NCBI RefSeq assembly: GCF_900187385.1
Contig: NZ_FYEY01000001.1
Location: forward strand, 5,518,001-5,582,000
Direction of reading: 5' to 3'
Length of the DNA stretch: 64,000 nucleotides
Source: Streptomyces sp. 2114.4
GTDB taxonomy: Bacteria; Actinomycetota; Actinomycetes; Streptomycetales; Streptomycetaceae
Part shown: positions 42,867 through 52,434 of the stretch, in pieces
Layout of the letters: each line of letters starts with the position of its first letter
Numbering within the stretch: position 1 is the stretch's first letter
Notes under the pieces: generated by a model
What the model was told of the DNA's origin: nothing
Seen by the model: only the letters and a program-made list of their open reading frames with translations
Databases searched by the model: none
Made by a program: the position numbers and the translations under genes

Positions 42867-43238
42867 TCACGCGGGTGATCGACGATTGCCGGTCTTGGAG
42901 AGGGGGAATGTTTGTTGGACCCGGTAGTGTTAACCTCAAGTCAGTACTCGACGCCTGAGCGGCGCGGTGCTTCGTGTCCCCCATAGGGACCACCTTCTTC
43001 CGGGAGCCTCCCAAACTGCTTGGAGCCATGGCCTGAGCAGGAGTGAGCACGCTCCGGAATCGGCGTGACGACATGGCCAGTCTGCATCTCTTCACGCCGG
43101 AGCCATGAACTGATTCTCTCCGCCACTTCCGGCGGGACCACCGCCCCGGCCCGGTCCACAAGACCAAGGACCCAGCCGGACAGCACAACCGGTCGCCGAG
43201 CCAGACAGGCCGACGCCCGCTCCAGGGAAGGACCCTTC
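42867..43238. other. 372-base leader and promoter region of rho
   Basis: It holds the SigR-like promoter at 42905-42931. If transcription starts near 42937, the mRNA leader is about 300 bases. No convincing short gene is visible in it. A long rho leader would suit autoregulation by Rho, which is known in other bacteria. Confidence 0.5.
42905..42931 (+). promoter_or_regulatory. SigR-like promoter before rho
   Basis: GGAAT, 19 bases, GTT. The SigR consensus is GGAAT, N18-19, GTT, so this fits with the longer spacing. A TAGTGTTAACCT stretch in the same place may instead be a housekeeping -10 region. Confidence 0.4.
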
Positions 43239-45272
43239 GTGAGCGACACCACCGATCTGATGGGCGCGCGCACCGATGGCAGTGCCACCGAGCCCGCCGC
43301 GGACGCTCCCGCCGCTCCTGCTACCGCACGGCGCCGCCGTTCCGGCACCGGCCTTGACGGCATGGTCCTGGCGGAGCTGCAGCAGGTCGCCTCCGGCCTC
43401 GGTATCAAGGGCACCGCGCGGATGCGCAAGAGCCAGCTGATCGAGGTCATCAAGGAGAAGCAGGCCTCCGGCTCGGGCTCCGCGGCCAAGGCCGAGGCGC
43501 CCGCAGACACCGAGACCAAGCCCAAGCGCCGTACGACCTCCAAGGCCCGTACCGGCGAGGACAGCGCGGAGCAGACCGCGGGCAAGGCCGCCAAGGGCGG
43601 CAAGGCCGCGGACAAGTCCGGCGCCCAGCAGCAGATCGACATCCCCGGCCAGCCCGTCAGCGACGAGCAGCCCGCCGGCGAGCGCCGCCGGCGCCGCGCC
43701 ACCGCCGCCGCGGGCAGCCCCGAGGGCGCCTCGGGCGACGTCAAGACCGAGACCAGGGTCGAGACGAAGACCGAGGTCAAGGCGGACGCCAAGGCCGACA
43801 CCGCGACCGCCCCGCAGGAGTCCGGCGAGGGCCGGACGGGCAAGGGCGGCGAGCGTCAGGACCGCGGCGACCGCCAGGACCGCGGCCAGAAGGGCGACCG
43901 CGGCGACCGCGGCCAGCGCCAGCGCGACCGCGGTGACCGCCGCAAGGGCGACGCCGGTGACGGCGGCGGTCAGGGCGGTCAGGGTGGCCAGCGCCAGCGC
44001 GACCGCCGTACCGATGACGACGACGACTTCGAGGGCGGCCGCCGGGGCCGTCGCGGCCGCTACCGCGACCGCCGGGGCCGCCGCGGGGGCCGCGAGGACT
44101 TCGGCAACGAGCCGCAGGTCTCCGAGGACGACGTCCTGATCCCCGTCGCGGGCATCCTCGACATCCTCGACAACTACGCGTTCATCCGGACCTCCGGCTA
44201 CCTGCCCGGTCCGAACGACGTGTACGTCTCGCTCGCCCAGGTCCGCAAGAACGGCCTGCGCAAGGGCGACCACGTCACCGGCGCGGTCCGCCAGCCCAAG
44301 GACGGCGAGCGGCGCGAGAAGTTCAACGCGCTGGTGCGGCTCGACACGGTCAACAGCGTGGCGCCCGAACAGGGCCGCGGACGGCCGGAGTTCGGGAAGC
44401 TGACGCCTCTTTACCCGCAGGAGCGGCTGCGCCTGGAGGGTGAGTCGGGCGGTCTGACGACCCGGATCATCGACCTGGTCACGCCGATCGGCAAGGGCCA
44501 GCGTGGTCTGATCGTGGCCCCGCCGAAGACCGGCAAGACCATGATCATGCAGGCGGTCGCCAACTCGATCACCCGCAACAACCCCGAGTGCCACCTGATG
44601 GTCGTCCTGGTCGACGAGCGTCCGGAAGAGGTCACCGACATGCAGCGCTCGGTGAAGGGCGAGGTCATCTCCTCGACCTTCGACCGGCCTGCCGAGGACC
44701 ACACCACCGTCGCCGAGCTGGCCATCGAGCGCGCCAAGCGCCTCGTCGAGCTGGGGCACGACGTGGTCGTCCTGCTGGACTCGATCACCCGTCTGGGCCG
44801 TGCCTACAACCTCGCCGCCCCGGCCTCCGGCCGCATCCTGTCCGGTGGTGTCGACTCGACCGCGCTCTACCCGCCGAAGCGCTTCTTCGGCGCCGCACGC
44901 AACATCGAGGACGGCGGTTCGCTGACCATCCTGGCCACCGCGCTGGTCGAGACCGGCTCGCGGATGGACGAGGTGATCTTCGAGGAGTTCAAGGGCACCG
45001 GCAACCTGGAGCTCAAGCTCGACCGCAAGCTCTCGGACAAGCGCATCTTCCCGGCGGTGGACGTCGACGCGTCCAGCACCCGTAAGGAAGAGATCCTCAT
45101 GGGCAGCGATGAGCTCGCCGTCGTGTGGAAGCTGCGCCGGGTGCTGCACGCCCTGGACCAGCAGCAGGCCATCGAGCTGCTGCTGGACAAGATGAAGCAG
45201 ACGAAGTCCAACGCGGAGTTCCTGCTGCAGATCCAGAAGACGACGCCGACCGCGGGCAACGGCAACGACTGA
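43239..45272 (+). CDS. rho: transcription termination factor Rho
   Basis: RNA-dependent helicase that ends transcription, 677 residues. An N-terminal SAP-like Rho domain (about 30-70, LQQVASGLGIKGTARM) is followed by an insert of about 210 residues rich in Arg, Asp, Gly and Lys with QDRGDRQDRG-type repeats, then the RNA-binding cold-shock domain (GILDILDNYAFIRT) and the hexameric ATPase with Walker A PPKTGKT (428-434), VDERPEEVTDM and LLDSITRLGRAYN. The insert is usual in actinobacteria and adds RNA affinity. The GTG at 43239 has GAAGGA six bases upstream. Confidence 0.97.
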   Translation: MSDTTDLMGARTDGSATEPAADAPAAPATARRRRSGTGLDGMVLAELQQVASGLGIKGTARMRKSQLIEVIKEKQASGSGSAAKAEAPADTETKPKRRTTSKARTGEDSAEQTAGKAAKGGKAADKSGAQQQIDIPGQPVSDEQPAGERRRRRATAAAGSPEGASGDVKTETRVETKTEVKADAKADTATAPQESGEGRTGKGGERQDRGDRQDRGQKGDRGDRGQRQRDRGDRRKGDAGDGGGQGGQGGQRQRDRRTDDDDDFEGGRRGRRGRYRDRRGRRGGREDFGNEPQVSEDDVLIPVAGILDILDNYAFIRTSGYLPGPNDVYVSLAQVRKNGLRKGDHVTGAVRQPKDGERREKFNALVRLDTVNSVAPEQGRGRPEFGKLTPLYPQERLRLEGESGGLTTRIIDLVTPIGKGQRGLIVAPPKTGKTMIMQAVANSITRNNPECHLMVVLVDERPEEVTDMQRSVKGEVISSTFDRPAEDHTTVAELAIERAKRLVELGHDVVVLLDSITRLGRAYNLAAPASGRILSGGVDSTALYPPKRFFGAARNIEDGGSLTILATALVETGSRMDEVIFEEFKGTGNLELKLDRKLSDKRIFPAVDVDASSTRKEEILMGSDELAVVWKLRRVLHALDQQQAIELLLDKMKQTKSNAEFLLQIQKTTPTAGNGND

Positions 45273-45300
45273 CGCCCGCAGGGCGCACGGCGCCGTACCG

Positions 45301-45340
45301 CACAGCCCCCCTCACCCTTTCGTGGGTGAGGGGGGCTGTG
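45301..45340 (+). terminator. strong hairpin after rho
   Basis: A perfect 17-bp stem (45301-45317 with 45324-45340) and a TTTCGT loop lies 28 bases after the stop. There is no T tract. Confidence 0.85.
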
Positions 45341-45559
45341 TGCTGGGCGGGGCCGGGCGCGGTACGGAGCCGGGTGCTTGCCCCGTGCCCCGCGGGCCCA
45401 CACACGCCGCTCTTGAGACCTTCCGCACAGATCCGCGCAAGCCGCATGGTTTCAGCCAAGCCGGGAAAAGGGCCGAAAGCCCAGGTGGGAAGGGTGAAGG
45501 TCCTGGGCCTGCGGAGCGGACCCCCGAGGATTTCTAAGAAATCGCTCATGACTCGCTGT

Positions 45560-45586
45560 GCAACCCTTCCCGTCGACCTCCCGTCT
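45560..45586 (+). promoter_or_regulatory. ECF-sigma (SigE-like) promoter before the LCP gene
   Basis: GCAACC, 16 bases, CGTCT. The AAC at -35 and CGTC at -10 are typical of ECF sigma factors, and the form is close to SigE promoters of Streptomyces as I remember them. SigE responds to cell-envelope stress, which suits an LCP gene. Confidence 0.55.
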
Positions 45587-45604
45587 GACAAGGAGCAACG
45601 GGCC

Positions 45605-45658
45605 GTGTCAGCACACAGCACGGCGGCGGCGAGGGGCAGCCGAGCGAATGAGGACTGA
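45605..45658 (+). CDS. possible 17-residue leader peptide before the LCP gene
   Basis: A GTG with AAGGAG nine bases upstream opens a 17-codon frame ending in TGA at 45658, seven bases before the LCP start. The peptide is Ala/Arg/Ser-rich with no recognised motif. The good ribosome site and the close stop suggest translational coupling to the LCP gene, but there is no proof that the peptide is made. Confidence 0.35.
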   Translation: MSAHSTAAARGSRANED

Positions 45659-45665
45659 GGAGCAG

Positions 45666-46793
45666 ATGGCGGACAGCAGCGGGACCGCGCAGACGGCCGA
45701 AAGTCGTGCCCGCGGCATACGTGCCACGGGCCGCCGGCGCAAGGGCCCGACCCGACGCCGCCGAGCAGTGACCATCACCCTGTGCACGCTGACCAGCGTC
45801 GTACTGCTGGGTGGGGCCGGACTCGGCTACGTCTACTTCAAGCTCAACGGCAATCTGAAGGGCGTCGACATCAACGCCGCCCTCGGACACGACCGGCCGA
45901 AGAACGTCGACGACGGCTCGATGGACATCCTCGTCATGGGCTCCGACTCCCGCGCCGGCAAGAACGGGGAGTACGGCAAGGACGAGGGCGGCGCCCGCTC
46001 CGACACGGCGATGATCGTGCACGTGTACAAGGGCCGTAAGAAGGCCGGCGTGGTCAGCATCCCCCGGGACACCATGATCAAGCGCCCCGACTGCACCACC
46101 AAGGACGGCAAGGACGCCCCCGGCGCGCAGCGGGCGATGTTCAACACCGCGTTCGAGGTCGGCGGGCCGGCCTGCTCCGTCAAGACCGTGGAGTCGATCA
46201 GCGGGGTCCGGATGGACCACTTCGTCGAGGTCGACTTCACCGGCTTCAAGAAGCTCATCGACGCGCTCGGCGGGGTGGACGTCACCACCAAGAAGCCGAT
46301 CGACGACAACAACAGCCATCTGCACCTGCCGGCCGGCAAGCACACCCTCAACGGCGAGCAGTCGCTCGGCCTGGTCCGCACCCGGCACGGGGTGCCCGGC
46401 GGCGACGGCAGCGACCTGGGCCGCATCCAGCTGCAGCAGACGTTCATCAAGGCCCTGATGAACCAGGTCAAGAACGTCGGGGTGCTCACCAACCCCACCA
46501 AGCTCTACGACATCGCCGACACGGCCACCAAGGCCGTCACCACCGACACCGACCTCAACTCGGTCAGCGAACTGACCGGCCTGGCCAAGAGCCTGGGCAA
46601 CATCGGGTCGGACCACATCGACATGGTGACGATGCCGGTGACGTACGACCCCGCCAACCCCTCCCGCGTGGTGCCGCTGACGAAGAAGAGCGAGCAGGTC
46701 TGGGACGCGCTGCGCCAGGACAAGGACATCCCCAAGTCCGCGATCAAGGGCTCGGCCGGTGACCAGGGCGGCACGGACAAGTACGTGAAGTAG
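45666..46793 (+). CDS. LytR-CpsA-Psr (LCP) family cell-wall ligase
   Basis: Membrane-anchored enzyme of 375 residues that should transfer polyprenyl-phosphate-linked glycopolymers to peptidoglycan. A basic cytoplasmic tail precedes one membrane helix (about 36-57). The LCP domain has DILVMGSDSR, RSDTAMIVHVY, VVSIPRDTMI, VDFTGFKKLIDALGGVDV and LGLVRTRHG, which include the Asp and Arg residues that bind the phosphates. The ATG at 45666 has GAGGAG close upstream; ATG 45648 is an alternative. It may act with the WecA-type transferase encoded nearby. Confidence 0.93.
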   Translation: MADSSGTAQTAESRARGIRATGRRRKGPTRRRRAVTITLCTLTSVVLLGGAGLGYVYFKLNGNLKGVDINAALGHDRPKNVDDGSMDILVMGSDSRAGKNGEYGKDEGGARSDTAMIVHVYKGRKKAGVVSIPRDTMIKRPDCTTKDGKDAPGAQRAMFNTAFEVGGPACSVKTVESISGVRMDHFVEVDFTGFKKLIDALGGVDVTTKKPIDDNNSHLHLPAGKHTLNGEQSLGLVRTRHGVPGGDGSDLGRIQLQQTFIKALMNQVKNVGVLTNPTKLYDIADTATKAVTTDTDLNSVSELTGLAKSLGNIGSDHIDMVTMPVTYDPANPSRVVPLTKKSEQVWDALRQDKDIPKSAIKGSAGDQGGTDKYVK

Positions 46794-46840
46794 CCGGACG
46801 GCGGGCGTTCCGGGGCCCGGCGGCCCCGGAACCGGCCCGG

Positions 46841-46866
46841 GGAATAGCCGCGGCCGTACCCCGGTT
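46841..46866 (+). promoter_or_regulatory. SigR promoter of rpmE
   Basis: GGAAT, exactly 18 bases, GTT, matching the SigR consensus fully, about 100 bases before the start. SigR control of rpmE under thiol stress is established in S. coelicolor. Confidence 0.8.
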
Positions 46867-46968
46867 TTGGGAGATACGGCTAGTCCTGGCAGACTGGACC
46901 GTCGGCCCCGGTTCACGTGACGCAACCCGCAGCACGACCCGGTGCACTCCCGAACCTAGGAGAATCCC

Positions 46969-47193
46969 TTGAAGCGCGACATCCACCCGGAGTACGTCGA
47001 GACCCAGGTCAGCTGCACCTGTGGCGCGTCCTTCACCACCCGTAGCACGGTCGCCGGCGGCACCATCCGCGCCGACATCTGCTCCGAGTGCCACCCGTTC
47101 TACACGGGCAAGCAGAAGATCATGGACACGGGCGGCCGCGTGGCCCGCTTCGAGGCCCGCTTCGGCAAGGGCGCTGCAGCCGCCAAGAAGTAG
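46969..47193 (+). CDS. rpmE: 50S ribosomal protein L31, zinc-binding type
   Basis: Ribosomal protein of 74 residues in the large subunit. It has the zinc ligands in CTCGASF and ICSECHPFYTGKQK, so it is the C+ form that stores zinc, in contrast to the Zur-controlled C- paralogues. The TTG start at 46969 has AGGAGA at seven bases. It has its own SigR promoter and its own terminator, so it is a single-gene unit between the LCP gene and prfA. Confidence 0.97.
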   Translation: MKRDIHPEYVETQVSCTCGASFTTRSTVAGGTIRADICSECHPFYTGKQKIMDTGGRVARFEARFGKGAAAAKK

Positions 47194-47205
47194 CGACCCG
47201 CACGG

Positions 47206-47253
47206 CGCCGGTCTCCGGTCGCCCCTGCCCAGGGGTGACCGGACCGGCGTTTT
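47206..47253 (+). terminator. long terminator after rpmE
   Basis: A stem of about 19 pairs with a two-base bulge (47206-47226 with 47231-47249) is followed by TTTTG. It separates rpmE from prfA. Confidence 0.9.
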
Positions 47254-47364
47254 GTCGTCCTGGCCCTGGGCTCCCGTACGGGGGCCGGGGCCCGCGGCGC
47301 AGCCGCAGATGTGCCAGCGCCCCGGTACCCGGATCACCACAGCAGCCAGTAGAGGAACCCCACG

Positions 47365-48444
<1,080 letters not shown>

Positions 48445-48551
48445 GCCCGCAGGATCCGTAGCCCCCGGCCCCGGCCCCGGGCCCCGTCGCCGGGGTACCG
48501 CAGGCCCCGGCACCGCACAATGAAGACGCAGCGCACTAGGAGGAAGGCCCC

Positions 48552-49397
48552 GTGAACCTTCTGCTCGCCGAGGTGGCCCAGGCCACCCAGCGGCTGGCCG
48601 ACGCCGGTGTGCCCTCGCCGCGCTTCGACGCCGAGGAACTCGCCGCGTTCGTGCACGGCGTCAAGCGGGGGGAGCTGCACCACGTCAAGGACGCGGACTT
48701 CGACGCCCGCTACTGGGAGGCCGTCGCCCGCCGCGAGGCGCGTGAACCGCTCCAGCACATCACCGGCCGGGCGTTCTTCCGCTACCTCGAACTCGCCGTC
48801 GGGCCCGGGGTGTTCGTGCCCCGCCCGGAGACCGAGTCGGTGGTCGGCTGGGCGATAGACGCCGTACGGGCCATGGACGTCGTCGAGCCGCTGATCGTCG
48901 ACCTGTGCACGGGCTCGGGGGCCATCGCACTGGCCCTGGCCCAGGAGGTGCCCCGCTCGCGGGTGCACGCCGTGGAGCTGTCCGAACAGGCACTGGACTA
49001 CGCCCGCAAGAACGTCGAGGGGTCCCGCGTCGTTCTCCATCACGGCGACGCGCTGACCGCGCTTCCCGAACTGGACGGGCAGGTCGACCTGGTCGTCTCC
49101 AACCCGCCGTACATCCCGCTGACCGAGTGGGAGTACGTCGCACCCGAGGCACGCGACCACGACCCCGAGCTCGCGCTGTTCTCGGGCCAGGACGGCCTGG
49201 ACACCATCCGGGGCATCGAGCGGACCGCACACCGCCTGCTGCGCCCCGGCGGAGTGGTCGTCATCGAGCATGCCGACACCCAGGGCGGGCAGGTGCCGTG
49301 GATCTTCACCGAGGAGCGGGGCTGGGCCGATGCGGCCGACCACCCGGACCTCAACAACAGGCCCCGTTTCGCCACCGCGCGCCGGGCGACGCCATGA
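48552..49397 (+). CDS. prmC: release factor glutamine methyltransferase
   Basis: SAM-dependent enzyme that methylates the GGQ glutamine of release factors, 281 residues. A helical N-terminal domain precedes the Rossmann core with DLCTGSGAIALALA and the catalytic Asn184-Pro-Pro-Tyr187. The GTG at 48552 has AGGAGGA seven bases upstream. It sits directly after prfA, as in many bacteria. Confidence 0.97.
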   Translation: MNLLLAEVAQATQRLADAGVPSPRFDAEELAAFVHGVKRGELHHVKDADFDARYWEAVARREAREPLQHITGRAFFRYLELAVGPGVFVPRPETESVVGWAIDAVRAMDVVEPLIVDLCTGSGAIALALAQEVPRSRVHAVELSEQALDYARKNVEGSRVVLHHGDALTALPELDGQVDLVVSNPPYIPLTEWEYVAPEARDHDPELALFSGQDGLDTIRGIERTAHRLLRPGGVVVIEHADTQGGQVPWIFTEERGWADAADHPDLNNRPRFATARRATP

Positions 49398-49467
49398 CGC
49401 GTTCCGCTTCGGCGCCTGATGCAGCCGATGCATCCGAAGTATTCGTTTCGCACGAGGAGGTCCCGTA

Positions 49468-50115
49468 ATGGCACGGCGATACGACTGCAGCGACGCGACC
49501 GACCGCACCACCGGTCTGCGCGAGGCCGCCTCGGCCGTCCGCCGCGGTGAGCTGGTCGTGCTGCCCACCGACACCGTCTACGGCATCGGTGCGGACGCCT
49601 TCAGCGCCGAGGCCGTCGGCGACCTGCTGGAGGCCAAGGGCCGCGGCCGCGGTATGCCCTCCCCGGTCCTCGTCGGGTCCCCCAACACCCTGCACGGGCT
49701 GGTCACCGACTTCTCCGAGCAGGCCTGGGAGCTGGTCGACGCCTTCTGGCCCGGGGCGCTCACCCTCGTCGCCAAGCACCAGCCGTCGCTGACCTGGGAC
49801 CTGGGCGAGACCCGGGGCACGGTCGCGGTGCGGATGCCGCTGCACCCCGTCGCGATCGAGCTGCTGACCGAGTTCGGCCCGATGGCCGTCTCCAGCGCCA
49901 ACCTCACCGGCCACCCGTCCCCGCAGGACTGCGACGCCGCACAGGAAATGCTCGGCGACTCCGTCTCCGTCTACCTCGACGGCGGCCCGACGCCCGCCGC
50001 CGTGCCCTCCTCGATCGTCGATGTCACCGGCAAGATCCCGGTGCTGCTGCGCGAGGGCGCGCTCAGCGCGGAGGAGCTGCGCAAGGTGGTACCCGAGCTC
50101 GAGGTGGCCAATTGA
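49468..50115 (+). CDS. tsaC: threonylcarbamoyl-AMP synthase (Sua5/YciO/YrdC family)
   Basis: Enzyme for the first step of the t6A modification of tRNAs, using threonine, bicarbonate and ATP, 215 residues. The family segments VVLPTDTVYGIGADAF, PSPVLVGS-type loop, FWPGALTLVAK, VAVRMPLHP and SSANLTGHPSP are present. It is the short form without the extra Sua5 domain. The ATG at 49468 has GAGGAGG at seven bases. It overlaps the next gene by one base (TGATG). Confidence 0.95.
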   Translation: MARRYDCSDATDRTTGLREAASAVRRGELVVLPTDTVYGIGADAFSAEAVGDLLEAKGRGRGMPSPVLVGSPNTLHGLVTDFSEQAWELVDAFWPGALTLVAKHQPSLTWDLGETRGTVAVRMPLHPVAIELLTEFGPMAVSSANLTGHPSPQDCDAAQEMLGDSVSVYLDGGPTPAAVPSSIVDVTGKIPVLLREGALSAEELRKVVPELEVAN

Positions 50116-50795
50116 TGGCGCCCCTGGGGCGTGGCATAGCGGGACCAGGCACCGGCACCCACCCCCCTGTACCCCCCTCACCCCCTTTTCGGATCCTCCA
50201 CGTCAGCACCGGCAACGTCTGCCGCTCGCCGATCACCGAGCGGCTGCACCGCCGTGCCCTGGAGCTGCGGCTGGGCGACGCCCGCAGCGGCGGGCTGCTC
50301 GTGGAGAGCGCCGGCACCTGGGGCCACGAAGGCGCGCCGATGGAGACCCACGCCGCGACGGTGCTCACCGACTACGGTGCCGACCCGGCCGGGTTCCTCG
50401 GCCGGGAACTGCTCGACGAGCACGTCATCCGCGCCGACCTGGTGCTCACCGCCACCCGTGACCACCGCGCCCAGGTCATCTCGATGGGGCACTCCGCGGG
50501 GCTGCGCACCTTCACGCTCAAGGAGTTCAACCGGCTGGTGCGGGCCATAGACCCGGCCACGCTGCCCGAGCCCGACCCGGAGCTGCCGGACGGCGGGCTG
50601 GTCGAGCGCGCCCGCGCGCTGGTCGGTGCCGCCGCGGCGCTGCGCGGCTGGCTGCTGGCGCCCAACCCGGAGTCCGACGAGGTCTACGACCCCTACGGGG
50701 CGCCCATCACCTTCTTCCGCTCCATCGGCGACGAGATCAACCAGGCGCTCGACCCGGTCGTCACCGCCCTCACCGGGGTCCCGGCGCGGGCCTGA
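50115..50795 (+). CDS. low-molecular-weight protein-tyrosine-phosphatase-like protein
   Basis: Protein of 226 residues with the LMW-PTP fold: a P-loop-like HVSTGNVCRSP (29-39) and the late general-acid motif DPYG. In active enzymes the P-loop starts with the nucleophilic Cys (VCxGNxCRSP); here that place is Ser31, while the second Cys36, Arg37 and Ser38 are kept. A 25-residue Pro/Gly-rich N-terminus is extra. It may bind phosphate or arsenate without normal catalysis. The ATG at 50115 overlaps the tsaC stop. Confidence 0.85.
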   Translation: MAPLGRGIAGPGTGTHPPVPPSPPFRILHVSTGNVCRSPITERLHRRALELRLGDARSGGLLVESAGTWGHEGAPMETHAATVLTDYGADPAGFLGRELLDEHVIRADLVLTATRDHRAQVISMGHSAGLRTFTLKEFNRLVRAIDPATLPEPDPELPDGGLVERARALVGAAAALRGWLLAPNPESDEVYDPYGAPITFFRSIGDEINQALDPVVTALTGVPARA

Positions 50796-50938
50796 GGCCC
50801 GTTCGCCCACAGACCGGGGAGAGCGGCCCTCAGCGGCCCTGTGCGGGCGGCAGGACCCGGTCGGCCCGCACACCGCGCCCGAACTCCCCGCCGCGCCTAC
50901 ATTGGGACTACGTCCCCGTACGAGGCCGGGAGCAAGCG

Positions 50939-52324
50939 ATGCCTGCCACCACCGCGTCACCCCGTCACGAGACCGAGGCCGGCCCCTCCCGGGCCGCCGA
51001 GCCCGCCGCCGGGGCCGCCGAGACCGCCGAGGACCGCGCACGGGCCGCCGCCCGTGACGCCGCCGTCCGGCCGGCCGGTGCCCCGGACTTCGCCGCCCTG
51101 CTGCACCAGGACCCCGAGATCGCCGGTGTACTGCTCGGTGAGAGCGCCCGGCAGAGCGACGGACTGCAGCTGATCGCCGCGGAGAACTTCACCTCACCGG
51201 CCGTCCTCGCCGCCCTCGGCTCCCCGCTGGGCAACAAGTACGCCGAGGGCTACCCGGGGGCCAGGCACCACGGCGGCTGCGAGATCGTCGACCTCGCCGA
51301 GCGGATCGCGGTGGAACGCGCCAAGGCCCTTTTCGGCGCCGAACACGCCAACGTCCAGGCACACTCCGGGTCTTCGGCCGTACTGGCCGCCTACGCCGCC
51401 CTGCTGCGCCCCGGCGACACCGTCCTGGCCATGTCCCTCCCGCACGGCGGGCACCTCACCCACGGCTCGCCCGCCAACTTCTCCGGCCGCTGGTTCGACT
51501 TCGCCGGCTACGGCGTCGACGAGGAGACCGGACTGCTGGACTACGAGGCGATCCGGGAGTTGGCCCGCGCCCGCCGGCCCAAGGCCATCGTCTGCGGCTC
51601 GATCTCCTACCCCCGGCACATCGACTACGCCGCCTTCCGCGACATCGCCGACGAGACCGGCGCATACCTGATCGCGGATGTCGCGCACCCGCTCGGGCTG
51701 ATCGCCGGGGGAGCGGCGCCCAGTCCCGTCCCGTACGCGCACGTGGTGTGCGGAACCACACACAAGGTGCTGCGCGGGCCGCGCGGCGGGCTGATCCTGT
51801 GCGGCGCGAAGCTGGCCGAGCGCATCGACCGCGCGGTGTTCCCCTTCACCCAGGGCGGCGCCCAGATGAACGCGGTCGCGGCCAAGGCCGTCGCCTTCGG
51901 CGAGGCCGCCACACCCGCCTTCGCCGCGTACGCCCACCAGGTCACCGCCAATGCCCGCGTGCTCGCCGGGGCACTGGCCGCCCAGGGCCTGACGGTCACC
52001 ACCGGTGGCACCGACACCCATCTGATCACCGTCGACACCGCTCCCCGCGGCCTGGACGCCCGCACCGCCCGGGGGCGGCTGGCCGCCGCCGGGATCGTGC
52101 TGGACACCTGCGCACTGCCGTGTGCCGAGGCCCCCGACGACCTGGCGGCCCGCCCGACCGGCCTGCGGCTGGGGACCGCCGCGGTGACCACACAGGGGAT
52201 GGGCGAGGCGGAGATGACGGCGGTCGCCGAGCTGATCGTGGCGGCGCTGGAGGAGGACGGCAGTGCCCGCTCCAGGACCGTCGCTTTGGTCCATGGCTTT
52301 CCGCCTTATCCCGATCGCGGGTGA
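50939..52324 (+). CDS. glyA: serine hydroxymethyltransferase family protein
   Basis: PLP enzyme of 461 residues that interconverts serine and glycine with tetrahydrofolate. QLIAAENFTSPAVL, YAEGYPGARHHGG, ADVAHPLGLIAGG and the Schiff-base Lys276 in GTTHKVLRGPRGG fit the family. The N-terminus has an extra 45 or so Ala/Glu-rich residues. Streptomyces usually carries more than one SHMT, so this may not be the main enzyme. The ATG at 50939 has GGGAG six bases upstream. Confidence 0.92.
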   Translation: MPATTASPRHETEAGPSRAAEPAAGAAETAEDRARAAARDAAVRPAGAPDFAALLHQDPEIAGVLLGESARQSDGLQLIAAENFTSPAVLAALGSPLGNKYAEGYPGARHHGGCEIVDLAERIAVERAKALFGAEHANVQAHSGSSAVLAAYAALLRPGDTVLAMSLPHGGHLTHGSPANFSGRWFDFAGYGVDEETGLLDYEAIRELARARRPKAIVCGSISYPRHIDYAAFRDIADETGAYLIADVAHPLGLIAGGAAPSPVPYAHVVCGTTHKVLRGPRGGLILCGAKLAERIDRAVFPFTQGGAQMNAVAAKAVAFGEAATPAFAAYAHQVTANARVLAGALAAQGLTVTTGGTDTHLITVDTAPRGLDARTARGRLAAAGIVLDTCALPCAEAPDDLAARPTGLRLGTAAVTTQGMGEAEMTAVAELIVAALEEDGSARSRTVALVHGFPPYPDRG

Positions 52325-52434
52325 TGGTGGAACCATCCGCTGACGCCAGGCGTCTATTCCTGTATTCACGGCCAGGGGGCTGACACGCATAGGGTGTGGG
52401 GCTGTGATGGCCAGCTATACCAATGGGGCAGCCC

